Source of the DNA: an uncultured Candidatus Melainabacteria bacterium | Lineage (GTDB): Bacteria; Cyanobacteriota; Vampirovibrionia; Gastranaerophilales; Gastranaerophilaceae | NCBI GenBank assembly: GCA_932182025.1 | Contig: CAKNXK010000023.1 | Span: 186,001-250,000, forward strand | Direction of reading: 5' to 3' | DNA: 64,000 nt | In this document: in pieces, positions 44,372 to 52,008 of the stretch | How positions within the stretch are numbered: the stretch's first letter is position 1 | How the letters are laid out: every line of letters begins with the position of its first letter | Notes under the pieces: model-generated | What the model saw: the letters and a program-made list of their open reading frames with translations, nothing else | Told to the model about the DNA's origin: nothing | The model's database searches: none | Made by a program: the position numbers and the translations under genes

Positions 44372-45970
44372 TTACCTTCCTAAAGTCATTAAAGTATCTA
44401 AACATGTATTACAAGTATTAAATACTTGTGCAGCAGCTGCATAAGCTGTCTGATATTTAACCAAATCTACTAGCTCTTCATTCAAATCCACATTTGTTGC
44501 ACTCTTTAACTGATTATAAATAGAATCTACTAGACCTTCCTGTGTATCATAAAGAGTTTGTATATTAGTCCCTGTTGCGGCAATCTTACCTAGCATAGAT
44601 GTATAGTAATCTTCTATAGACATGCCATTTAAAGAATCTAATTTTTGAGCTCTTGTTTCAATCATTGCAGTAACATTCTGTGCGTTACCAACAGCATTCT
44701 CATCAAAGTTTTCACCATCACCAAAGAATGCACAAGCCAAATTCCAAATCCCCTCATCGGTCAACAAATCCGGATTAATGGAAATATTACCGGCAGTAAC
44801 AGTTCCGTCTGCTCCGCCAACAAAAATAAGGTTATTTTCATTGGTTGCCATTAATTTCCCGGTATCATCCGGATTTATACAATACGCACCCTCACGGGTA
44901 TTCAATCCGTTGAATACATCCGCAATAGCTTGAGAAAGTTTATTCAAATATTCTGTTGCCTTACCTGCATTCATACCATCTACATCAGCATTTGCACCAT
45001 GTAAAAGCCCGCCTAATGCACCGCCGGTAATAATATCATTGGCAAAACCAATATTTATATCGCCTTTAATACTTACAATTGCAGGATATTTATAACTTCC
45101 ATCTTCATTATAAAAATCATCAGGAAGATCTATACCATTATCTTTGCAGTATGCTTCATAATCAGCAGCTGTTTGCAGTTCTAATTCTCCTACAACAGTA
45201 GCGCCCTTAACCATTGGTGTACCATTTACATAAAGGTTAACGGATCCGTTTGGATGTTCTTTAATACTAATATCTGCATACTGAGCAATATCATTTAATA
45301 TTAAATCTCTTTTATCCAAAAGGTTATTTGCTTCTAAAGTTCCTGTTTGCGTGCATTGCAAAGCTTTATTAACTTCTGCAAGCTCTGTTAACTTATCATT
45401 AAAAGCCTTATAATGAACCCAAATTTGAGAGTTTTCCAAAGCTTCCTGACTTGTTCCATCACCTAGAACTTTATTTGTTAATTCACCTAATTGCTGGTTC
45501 TTAGCATTCAAATTTGATACAAGGGTTTTCGCAGTTTCAATAAAATTAATTCTTGCAGTTGAACTTGCAGGATATTCATGAAGATTGTTTAAAGCTTTGT
45601 AGAAATCGGATAACGCACCGGTAATACCTTTTCCGTCCATATCATTAAATATGTCTGCTAATTCACCTAAATTATTTAATTGTGCACCGTACTCATTAAG
45701 TTTTGAAAGTTGGTCACGATAATAATTATTCAAAAATTCATCATTATATCTTTGAACATTAGCAATCATAACCCCGCCATTAGCACGAATTTGAGCCTGA
45801 ACGTTATTGCCGATAACGCCCGCAATATTTCTTGTTGCAAAATTAACTCTTTGCTTATGATATCCTTCAGTATTCATATTGGCGACGTTGTGCGAAACAA
45901 CACTGATAGCTGACTCGTGCGAAGTCAGTGAACCTGCTGCAATATTCAATGATGAAAATAAGCTGACCAT
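44372..45970 (-). CDS. flgK: Flagellar hook-filament junction protein FlgK
   Basis: First junction protein (HAP1). 532 residues. The N-terminus has the rod/hook-type motif SHNVANMNTEGYHKQRVNF, and FLNNYYRDQLSKLNEYGAQLNNL follows. The C-terminus (VDLNEELVDLVKYQTAYAAAAQVFNTCNTCLDTLMTLG) is the standard FlgK ending. It precedes flgL, as in many bacteria, and follows the chaperone gene flgN, which would bind both products before export. Confidence 0.94.
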   Translation of the reverse strand: MVSLFSSLNIAAGSLTSHESAISVVSHNVANMNTEGYHKQRVNFATRNIAGVIGNNVQAQIRANGGVMIANVQRYNDEFLNNYYRDQLSKLNEYGAQLNNLGELADIFNDMDGKGITGALSDFYKALNNLHEYPASSTARINFIETAKTLVSNLNAKNQQLGELTNKVLGDGTSQEALENSQIWVHYKAFNDKLTELAEVNKALQCTQTGTLEANNLLDKRDLILNDIAQYADISIKEHPNGSVNLYVNGTPMVKGATVVGELELQTAADYEAYCKDNGIDLPDDFYNEDGSYKYPAIVSIKGDINIGFANDIITGGALGGLLHGANADVDGMNAGKATEYLNKLSQAIADVFNGLNTREGAYCINPDDTGKLMATNENNLIFVGGADGTVTAGNISINPDLLTDEGIWNLACAFFGDGENFDENAVGNAQNVTAMIETRAQKLDSLNGMSIEDYYTSMLGKIAATGTNIQTLYDTQEGLVDSIYNQLKSATNVDLNEELVDLVKYQTAYAAAAQVFNTCNTCLDTLMTLGR

Positions 45971-46026
45971 GTTTACCTCATTACTTTAAGCTCGTAGCTT
46001 CTATTCGGGCTAAATTACATTTACCC

Positions 46027-46521
46027 CTATATTTCTTCGTTCACGGTCCACATATCATAGTCCCGTGTGTCTGTTTTGCCTGCTCCGTTATAGATACTTC
46101 CTTGAGGAGCGAACGCATCAACAATCGTTTCCAACATCTTGTCGGTAATTATGATGCCATGTTTTATTAGTTCCACATTCTGATTATTTAGTAACACTAA
46201 ATCCTTAGAAATGTTACAAATCTTATCCTTTCTTAACATTAAAGGCTCTTTATAATCAGGTTCGGTTTCCTCTGCTAGCTCAATAAACTGTGACATTGTA
46301 GCATCTTCATTTATAAGCTCGGCTGATGCACTTTTTCTTGAATTATTCAACTTAACAATTGTATTGTTTAGAGCAAGAATTTTATTATCAAGCACACCAA
46401 GGTCATCAGATTTTGCTTTTATAAGAAGTTCTTTTTTCTCTTCAAACAAGACCTTGAGTTTTTCGTATGCATCGATTTCTTTATCGAGGATTTTTATTAA
46501 GTTTTTAAACTTGTCTTTCAT
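46027..46521 (-). CDS. flgN: FlgN-like export chaperone
   Basis: 164 residues, almost wholly helical, with a coiled-coil N-terminal half (LIKILDKEIDAYEKLKVLFEEKKELLIKAK, then ILALNNTIVKLNNSRK). This fits FlgN, which binds the C-termini of FlgK and FlgL in the cytoplasm and guides them to the flagellar export gate. Position directly upstream of flgK supports the call; sequence motifs alone are weak. It overlaps the flgH stop by one base (TAATG). Confidence 0.75.
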   Translation of the reverse strand: MKDKFKNLIKILDKEIDAYEKLKVLFEEKKELLIKAKSDDLGVLDNKILALNNTIVKLNNSRKSASAELINEDATMSQFIELAEETEPDYKEPLMLRKDKICNISKDLVLLNNQNVELIKHGIIITDKMLETIVDAFAPQGSIYNGAGKTDTRDYDMWTVNEEI

Positions 46522-47129
46522 TAGAATAGATACCTGATAAATCTGTTGAATATACCTTCGTTTTGGCTTCTTGAGATTGAACCTCTGCCTGATAGTGCAA
46601 ATTGTAGGTTAGAAACATTGTATGAATAAACTTCACCGTTAACGTTCAACCAACGCGGATCAACAACGCCAGTTACAATAAAGTCCATTCTCTCGTTACC
46701 GTTAACAATAGTTTTCTTACCTTGAATAGAAATATTGCCGTTTGGAAGCTGCGAAACAACCTGACAAGCTATTCTGTCGCCTAACTGCATTGCACGAGAG
46801 CCTGTAGCCGAATTTGAAACCTCGTTTGTTCCGCCATAACCGTTAGAATCTTTTACTGAAAGTCCAAACCATTTGTTTACAAATGTTGTGAATGTATCAG
46901 TTGTATTTGACTCTTTAGCGGATGAATATGACAAATTGTCATTCATGGAAATATTTTCACTCATAACAATTGAAACCAAATCACCAATCTGGCGAGCCTG
47001 AACACCGCCAAACAAAGAACGTGGAGTCCCTTGATAATGCTGTGTTGCACCAAGAGTAAACAGAGATTCTGCATTAACAGAGATAACTGTTGTCATTAAT
47101 ATTAAAAATGTTATTAAAAACTTTTTCAC
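46521..47129 (-). CDS. flgH: Flagellar L-ring protein FlgH
   Basis: Forms the outer-membrane ring around the rod, so the cell has an outer membrane. From GTG 47129 (GGGGGG 6-7 bases upstream) the protein begins KKFLITFLILMTTVISVNA, a signal peptide; an ATG at 47180 gives an unlikely 17-residue extension. Family segments: RSLFGGVQARQIGDLVSIVMSENIS, GDRIACQVVSQLPNGNISIQGKK, INGERMDFIVTGVVDPR-like VNGNERMDFIVTGVVDPR and NLQFALSGRG. The lipobox Cys typical of proteobacterial FlgH is not seen after the signal peptide. Confidence 0.93.
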   Translation of the reverse strand: MKKFLITFLILMTTVISVNAESLFTLGATQHYQGTPRSLFGGVQARQIGDLVSIVMSENISMNDNLSYSSAKESNTTDTFTTFVNKWFGLSVKDSNGYGGTNEVSNSATGSRAMQLGDRIACQVVSQLPNGNISIQGKKTIVNGNERMDFIVTGVVDPRWLNVNGEVYSYNVSNLQFALSGRGSISRSQNEGIFNRFIRYLF

Positions 47130-47192
47130 CTTATCCCCCCTACTTTGAATGTGGAAAGGGAAATACAATCTGAATTTCATTTACCCTCCCCC

Positions 47193-47462
47193 TTAGCAAA
47201 GAAACTCTGCTATTACACTTCTACCGTACATTAATCCATACTTAATGTCATCATCCGAAATATTGAATTCACCAACAAATTCAGCGTTTTTTCTGATATC
47301 AGCAACGTCAACTCTATCTAGCAAACCTTTTGGAGCAGATACAGTTGTTCTTTCTTCAACTTGCGGTTCTGCTTCAGGCTTAGCTAAATGTGCATTGCTT
47401 TTCAGTGCATTAACTGCTGAAAATCTTTGTACGTTATTACTTTGTCCTATTGATGAAATCAT
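47193..47462 (-). CDS. Unknown small protein in the flagellar operon
   Basis: 89 residues between flgJ and flgH. The start is Ser/Asn-rich, followed by a Glu-rich linker. The C-terminal half is a compact helical domain (LLDRVDVADIRKNAEFVG, DDDIKYGLMYGRSVIAEFL). FlgM, the FliA anti-sigma factor, is of similar size and often lies in this part of flagellar operons, but its motifs are not clear here. No firm call. Spacing of 7 bases to flgJ shows it belongs to the operon. Confidence 0.55.
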   Translation of the reverse strand: MISSIGQSNNVQRFSAVNALKSNAHLAKPEAEPQVEERTTVSAPKGLLDRVDVADIRKNAEFVGEFNISDDDIKYGLMYGRSVIAEFLC

Positions 47463-47469
47463 TTAATCC

Positions 47470-47823
47470 CTAACCCCCTACGTATTTTTCCATTTGTTTA
47501 TAGATATGACTTGCAAGTCCTATTGATGAACGAGGGTTGCTTGCCATATCGTGACCCATTTGTTGATAAACAATTGACTTAAAAGTATCTGTATATTGAG
47601 ATTCTCCTCCGAAAATACCGCCTTCACGGTCAACTGTTTTATCCATTTCGCTAAGCATTTTTGTAATAAATATTGACTCAAATTCTTCTGCAGCTTTTTG
47701 TAACTGCTGCTTAGAATTACCTGATTCTTTAATTCTGTTATACAAAACCTGATCAGAGTTAACTGTACGAGCATTGTTTAAATCATGTTTAATTAAGTCT
47801 AACGTTGGTGTAGAAAAGTCCAC
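47470..47823 (-). CDS. flgJ: Rod-binding protein (FlgJ N-terminal domain only)
   Basis: 117 residues, matching only the rod-capping domain of FlgJ: LQKAAEEFESIFITKMLSEMDKTV, then GGIFGGESQYTDTFKSIVYQQMGHDMA. The muramidase half is absent, as in many non-enteric bacteria. The job of cutting the peptidoglycan for the rod is probably done by the lytic transglycosylase at the start of this operon. Works in the periplasm after export through the rod. Confidence 0.88.
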   Translation of the reverse strand: MDFSTPTLDLIKHDLNNARTVNSDQVLYNRIKESGNSKQQLQKAAEEFESIFITKMLSEMDKTVDREGGIFGGESQYTDTFKSIVYQQMGHDMASNPRSSIGLASHIYKQMEKYVGG

Positions 47824-47834
47824 GATAAAACCTC

Positions 47835-48935
47835 CTATATAATAATTAACTCTGCTTGTAAACTACCTGATTTCTTAAGCGCTTGAAGAATTGAAATCAA
47901 ATCCACAGGAGCAACTCCTATTGAATTCAAGGCTCTGATTAAATCATTGAGATTACTATTAGCGGGCATTTCGACCAAACTACCCGGAGCTTTAGAAATT
48001 TCTATTTCAGAATTAGAAAATCCCATTGTCGCACCATTTGCAAAACTATTAGGCTGAGAAACATCGTTTGTTGTAGAAACAGTAACAGTAATATTTCCGT
48101 GAGCAACCGCAGCAGGTAAAAGCTTAACATCTGCACCGATTACAACAGTTCCTGTTCTTTCATTAACAACGACTTTTGCTTTTTCTAATGTTGGAGAAAC
48201 TTCCATATTTTCTAATAGAGAAATAAAAGTTACTCTATCATTTGCAAATCTTGGAGGAATTTTTACTCTTACAGCACTTCCATCAATTGCCTGAGCAGGT
48301 GCTAACTGTGAAACTGATTTAGCAATTCTTGAAACAAGAGTATAATCAGACTTATCTAAACAAAGAGTAATTGAATCCTCATCCCCGATTTCTGTATAAA
48401 TATCACGTTCGATAATTGCACCGCCGGGAATTCTGCCTGATGTTGTGATTGCAGTTCTTGCTGAAGAACCGCCTGCGATTTTATTAATACCGCCAACAGA
48501 TAAAGGACCTTGAGCAACCGCTACAGCTTCACCATTTGGAGCTTTAAGAATTGTTTGAACAAGAACACCGCCTTCTAAGCTCTTAGCGTCAGCAATCGCT
48601 GAAACTGTTACATCGATTTTATCACCGTTTTTAGAAAAAGGAGGAACTGTTGCTGTTACAATAACTGCAGCAGAAGCACCTTTTTGGATATAGTTTTCCT
48701 GCTCGATTACTGTACCTAAGTTTCTTAAAAGCATCTTATTAGTAATCTGGGTTGAACGTGAGTTGTCACCAGTTCCAGGTAAACCAACAACGACACCATA
48801 ACCAACAAGCTGGTTTTCTCGAACGCCTTTAATATGGGTAATATCCATAATACGAACTTTTGCTTCTATTGCATTAGCAGGAATAAAAGCTGTCATTGTT
48901 ATTAATAATAAAAGTGCTAAAAATCTTTTCATCAT
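47835..48935 (-). CDS. flgI: Flagellar P-ring protein FlgI
   Basis: 366 residues with a signal peptide (KRFLALLLLITMTAFIPANA). The family opening RIMDITHIKGVRENQLVGYGVVVGLPGTGDNS is almost canonical. Further segments are NAAAVIVTATVPPF-like SAAVIVTATVPPFSKNGDKIDVTVSA, TNDVSQPNSFA and SLNDLIRALNSIGVAPVDLISILQALK at the end. It forms the peptidoglycan-associated ring; FlgA, encoded next, is its chaperone. Overlaps flgA by 4 bases (ATGA). Confidence 0.96.
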   Translation of the reverse strand: MMKRFLALLLLITMTAFIPANAIEAKVRIMDITHIKGVRENQLVGYGVVVGLPGTGDNSRSTQITNKMLLRNLGTVIEQENYIQKGASAAVIVTATVPPFSKNGDKIDVTVSAIADAKSLEGGVLVQTILKAPNGEAVAVAQGPLSVGGINKIAGGSSARTAITTSGRIPGGAIIERDIYTEIGDEDSITLCLDKSDYTLVSRIAKSVSQLAPAQAIDGSAVRVKIPPRFANDRVTFISLLENMEVSPTLEKAKVVVNERTGTVVIGADVKLLPAAVAHGNITVTVSTTNDVSQPNSFANGATMGFSNSEIEISKAPGSLVEMPANSNLNDLIRALNSIGVAPVDLISILQALKKSGSLQAELIII

Positions 48936-49636
48936 ATACTCACCAAAACCCTATTTTCGCCTATCACTTTCCCTGTGTAAACTCTTTTATAATTTTTGTT
49001 TTCGACATTAACATAATCACCTGTCATACCGTCTGCAAGAGCAGTTCCGTCGATTGTAATCATTACGGCACCATTAGAAATAAAGAATATTCTAACCGCC
49101 ATATTTCTTTCAACATCAGGTTTCATTTTTACAAAACGTTTGTCGATAATTTCACCCTTTTGAAACGCTTTTTTTGCTGACATTTCTTTAGTAAGAACTT
49201 GTTCTGATAAAACATAGTCCATTTTTTGAGAGACATCTATTCTCTTAACAACTGTTGCTTCTCTTGTAATCGCCTGTTCTCTGTTAATAAAATCAGCTGC
49301 CACAAGAACATCTTTATAAACAACCGTTTGACAAGGTAAATTCAAAGTTCTAACAAAAGCATCATTTACATAAACATCAACTCTCTTGATATCACGAGGG
49401 ATGATTTTGTCTCCGCCTTGCGTGATTTTGTATGTAACTTTGCCGTCAGGTAATTGAATTGAAGCAAACGGAGTTGCAGTGATTTTAACTTCAACATCAC
49501 CTTTTGCAATTTTTTCATATCCTGCTTGAAGCTGTTTGGCAACAGACGCTTTAACCTCAGCAGAAGTAACTGTCTGCGCATTAGCACAAACTGCTGTTAC
49601 TATCATTATTAATGCTGTGGTTAAAAGTTTTTTCAT
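48932..49636 (-). CDS. flgA: P-ring assembly chaperone FlgA
   Basis: 234 residues with a signal peptide (KKLLTTALIMIVTAVCANA). The C-terminal SAF domain carries the family endings KGEIIDKRFVKMKPDVERNMAV, TIDGTALADGMTGDYVNVENK and KRVYTGKVIGENRV. It acts in the periplasm to fold or place FlgI. Coupled to flgI by a 4-base overlap; 9 bases after flgG. Confidence 0.9.
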   Translation of the reverse strand: MKKLLTTALIMIVTAVCANAQTVTSAEVKASVAKQLQAGYEKIAKGDVEVKITATPFASIQLPDGKVTYKITQGGDKIIPRDIKRVDVYVNDAFVRTLNLPCQTVVYKDVLVAADFINREQAITREATVVKRIDVSQKMDYVLSEQVLTKEMSAKKAFQKGEIIDKRFVKMKPDVERNMAVRIFFISNGAVMITIDGTALADGMTGDYVNVENKNYKRVYTGKVIGENRVLVSI

Positions 49637-49645
49637 TTATTCCTC

Positions 49646-50431
49646 TTAAGACATGTTATTTGTTATCTGCAAAATATTGCTTGAAGAGTTAATCAATTTT
49701 GAGTTAGACTCAAACGCTCTTTCCGCTTTGATTAGACCTACAAGTTCATCAACGATTTGAACGTTAGAACCCTCTAACATACACTGCTGAATTAACCCCA
49801 AACCATTTTGTCCCGGAGTATCTTGAACAGGGTTGCCTGATGCTTGAGTTTCTTTGTACAAGTTGTGTCCGATTGATAATAAACCTGATGGATTCTGGAA
49901 CTTAACCAACTGCAAAGAACCAACAATTGACTGCTGAGTCTGTCCGGGAAGTGTTACAGAAATATTACCGTCCTGAGTAATAGTGATTTCTGTAGCATCT
50001 CTTGGGATTGAAACAGAAGGCTGAATTAACAAACCGTCATTTGTACATAATTGACCAAGTGAATCAACCTGCAAACAGCCATCACGGGTATAAGCAAGCG
50101 AACCGTCTTCTTTCATTACCTGCAAGAAACCCTCACCTTCAATTTCGATATCAAGCTGACGTCCTGTAGAAATCGCAATACCTTGAGTAAATACTCTGGT
50201 TGTAGCAGCGGTTTTAACCCCGAGCCCGATTTCTGTACCAACAGGCTGATAAGTACCTTGGTTCATCAAAGCACCGGGAGTTCTTACTGCTTGAGACAAT
50301 AAATCCTGAAACTCAATTCTTGACTTTTTAAACCCAGTAGTGTTAACGTTTGCTACGTTGTTTGCAATAACATCAAGATAGTTTTGCTGTGCTATCATAC
50401 CTGTTGCTGCTGTTGTTAAAGCTCTTAACAT
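49646..50431 (-). CDS. flgG: Distal rod protein FlgG
   Basis: 261 residues, the standard length. The N-terminus (RALTTAATGMIAQQNYLDVIANNVANVNTTGFKKSRIEFQDLL) is the rod/hook consensus, and the middle has the FlgG pattern DLQIEGEGF-like LDIEIEGEGFLQV and YTRDGCL. The end (LVGLIKAERAFESNSKLINSSSNILQITNNM) matches. It forms the distal rod crossing the P- and L-rings. Confidence 0.95.
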   Translation of the reverse strand: MLRALTTAATGMIAQQNYLDVIANNVANVNTTGFKKSRIEFQDLLSQAVRTPGALMNQGTYQPVGTEIGLGVKTAATTRVFTQGIAISTGRQLDIEIEGEGFLQVMKEDGSLAYTRDGCLQVDSLGQLCTNDGLLIQPSVSIPRDATEITITQDGNISVTLPGQTQQSIVGSLQLVKFQNPSGLLSIGHNLYKETQASGNPVQDTPGQNGLGLIQQCMLEGSNVQIVDELVGLIKAERAFESNSKLINSSSNILQITNNMS

Positions 50432-50468
50432 TTTATTTCCTCTCCAAGTTTGGTTTTAATTCTTTTTA

Positions 50469-51290
50469 CTAACCGCTTATTCTACCGACTGAAACAGCCC
50501 TTTGAAGCAGTTCACTATTCGTTGAAACTACTTTTGATAACGATTCGTAGTTTCTTGTTGTACTGATTGTATTAATCATTTCTTTGATTACATTTGAGTT
50601 TGAAAGTTCAAGCATACCTTGTTGAACAGTAAATTTTTCTGCCCTAAGCTCCGGATTGTTTGCAGGATCACGTGGTATAAATCGTGTATCTGCAATCTCA
50701 AATAAATCATCTTTATCAGAAAAATCATAAATCCCAATAGTCTGCATAGGAATTTTTTGAGTATAAGAGTTCATCTCAATATTCCCTTGCTCACCAATAA
50801 TGATTTCCATTTTGTCTCTGATAAGCTCAGGATCAAAATCCTCAGGAATCATTCTAATTCTGCGATTGTTAACATCAAGAACATATTCACCCTGCTTTGT
50901 TACAAGATACTGCTCACTATTAACTGCAAAAGAACCGTTTCTTGTATATGATTCCTTACCGTCAATATCTCTTATTTTAAAGAAACCATCGCCTTCAATT
51001 GCAACATCATAAGTATTTCCTGTCTTATCAAGAGCACCTTGAGAAAAATCATGAACATATTGAAGTGATTGAGAACCCATACTCAAATCACCAAGATAAC
51101 GAGAAGTATCATTTCTTAGAATTGAACCTTGTTGAGAATAAACAGCAGATTCCATAACATCCTTAAAACGCAAAGAGCCTTTTTTGAAACCTACAGTATT
51201 AACGTTTGCAAGGTTGTTTGCAATATTATCGTTCATATCCATAAGGGCTGTCATACCTTTAGCAGCTGATTCTAATCCTCTTACTATCAT
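50469..51290 (-). CDS. flgF: Proximal rod protein FlgF
   Basis: 273 residues of the rod/hook family: VRGLESAAKGMTALMDMNDNIANNLANVNTVGFKKGSLRFKDVM at the start, DVAIEGDGFFKIRDIDGKESYTRNGSF in the middle and a final helix (EMINTISTTRNYESLSKVVSTNSELL). As it lies before FlgG and resembles it over its whole length, it is best called FlgF; it may be a second FlgG-like rod protein. It overlaps the transglycosylase gene by one base. Confidence 0.85.
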   Translation of the reverse strand: MIVRGLESAAKGMTALMDMNDNIANNLANVNTVGFKKGSLRFKDVMESAVYSQQGSILRNDTSRYLGDLSMGSQSLQYVHDFSQGALDKTGNTYDVAIEGDGFFKIRDIDGKESYTRNGSFAVNSEQYLVTKQGEYVLDVNNRRIRMIPEDFDPELIRDKMEIIIGEQGNIEMNSYTQKIPMQTIGIYDFSDKDDLFEIADTRFIPRDPANNPELRAEKFTVQQGMLELSNSNVIKEMINTISTTRNYESLSKVVSTNSELLQRAVSVGRISG

Positions 51291-51838
51291 TAGTTGACCT
51301 CCTTAAGACGTTCATACTTGCCCAAAACACTTTTCACGTAATTTTGTGTTTCAGCATACGGTGGAATTCCGCCGTATTTTTTTACTGCATTTGGTCCTGC
51401 ATTATATGCTGCCAAAGCTAAGGATTTATCATTTCCAAATCTGTCCATAAGCCCTTTAAGGTACTTAGTTCCGCCTTCAATATTTTGCTCAGCATCATAA
51501 GCATTTGTAACACCTAAACCTTGTGCAGTGGCAGGCATTAACTGCATTAGACCCATAGCGCCGCAGTGTGAAGTCGCATTTGGATTAAAACCCGATTCCT
51601 GATTAATAACTGCTTTTACAAAATCTTCATCCAAGCCGTTTTTATCAGCATATTTTGTAATTAATTCATTAATTTCACTTCTTGATGTTGATGTTGGATT
51701 TTTTTTGTTTTCAATAGAAGAGTCAAGGATTTTTTGGAAATCCGCATCGGGTTTTTGAGCATAAGACATCAAGGATTGAAACTGATTTTCAATCGCATTA
51801 ATACGATGTAAAGTTATGTCTAAGCCCGAAAGCTGCAC
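51290..51838 (-). CDS. Lytic transglycosylase (SLT domain) of the flagellar operon
   Basis: 182 residues from GTG 51838. After an 85-residue linker comes an SLT goose-lysozyme-like domain with the catalytic Glu in AVINQESGFNP, GAMGLMQLMPATAQGLGV and LALAAYNAGPNAV, the conserved order of slt-type enzymes. No signal peptide is visible, so it may leave the cell by the flagellar export apparatus as FlgJ does. It most likely opens peptidoglycan for the rod, replacing the missing muramidase domain of FlgJ. First gene of the operon. Confidence 0.9.
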   Translation of the reverse strand: MQLSGLDITLHRINAIENQFQSLMSYAQKPDADFQKILDSSIENKKNPTSTSRSEINELITKYADKNGLDEDFVKAVINQESGFNPNATSHCGAMGLMQLMPATAQGLGVTNAYDAEQNIEGGTKYLKGLMDRFGNDKSLALAAYNAGPNAVKKYGGIPPYAETQNYVKSVLGKYERLKEVN

Positions 51839-51854
51839 CTTTCGCTCTCCTCCA

Positions 51855-51883
51855 TTTATATATATTACTTACCAAGTCTACAA
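51855..51883 (-). promoter_or_regulatory. Promoter of the flagellar operon
   Basis: On the minus strand TTGTAG (-35), an exact 17-base spacer and TATAAA (-10), followed by GGAGGAG before the GTG start. This fits a housekeeping sigma-70 promoter; a FliA-type sigma-28 site is not seen. Confidence 0.55.
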
Positions 51884-51970
51884 CATAAGTGTAATATATA
51901 TATTTACCCCCGACATCAACCCAATGATTGAAATTTATATTAACTCCTAGACCATTTGGTCTAGAAAAAC

Positions 51971-51999
51971 TTGCATATTTTGAGTAAAACTACTATTAT
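51971..51999 (+). promoter_or_regulatory. rel promoter giving a leaderless or near-leaderless mRNA
   Basis: TTGCAT, a 17-base spacer and TATTAT. The -10 ends 9 bases before the rel ATG (52009), so the 5' leader would be about 0-3 bases, and there is no Shine-Dalgarno sequence in that interval. Confidence 0.6.
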
Positions 52000-52008
52000 A
52001 GCTATATT

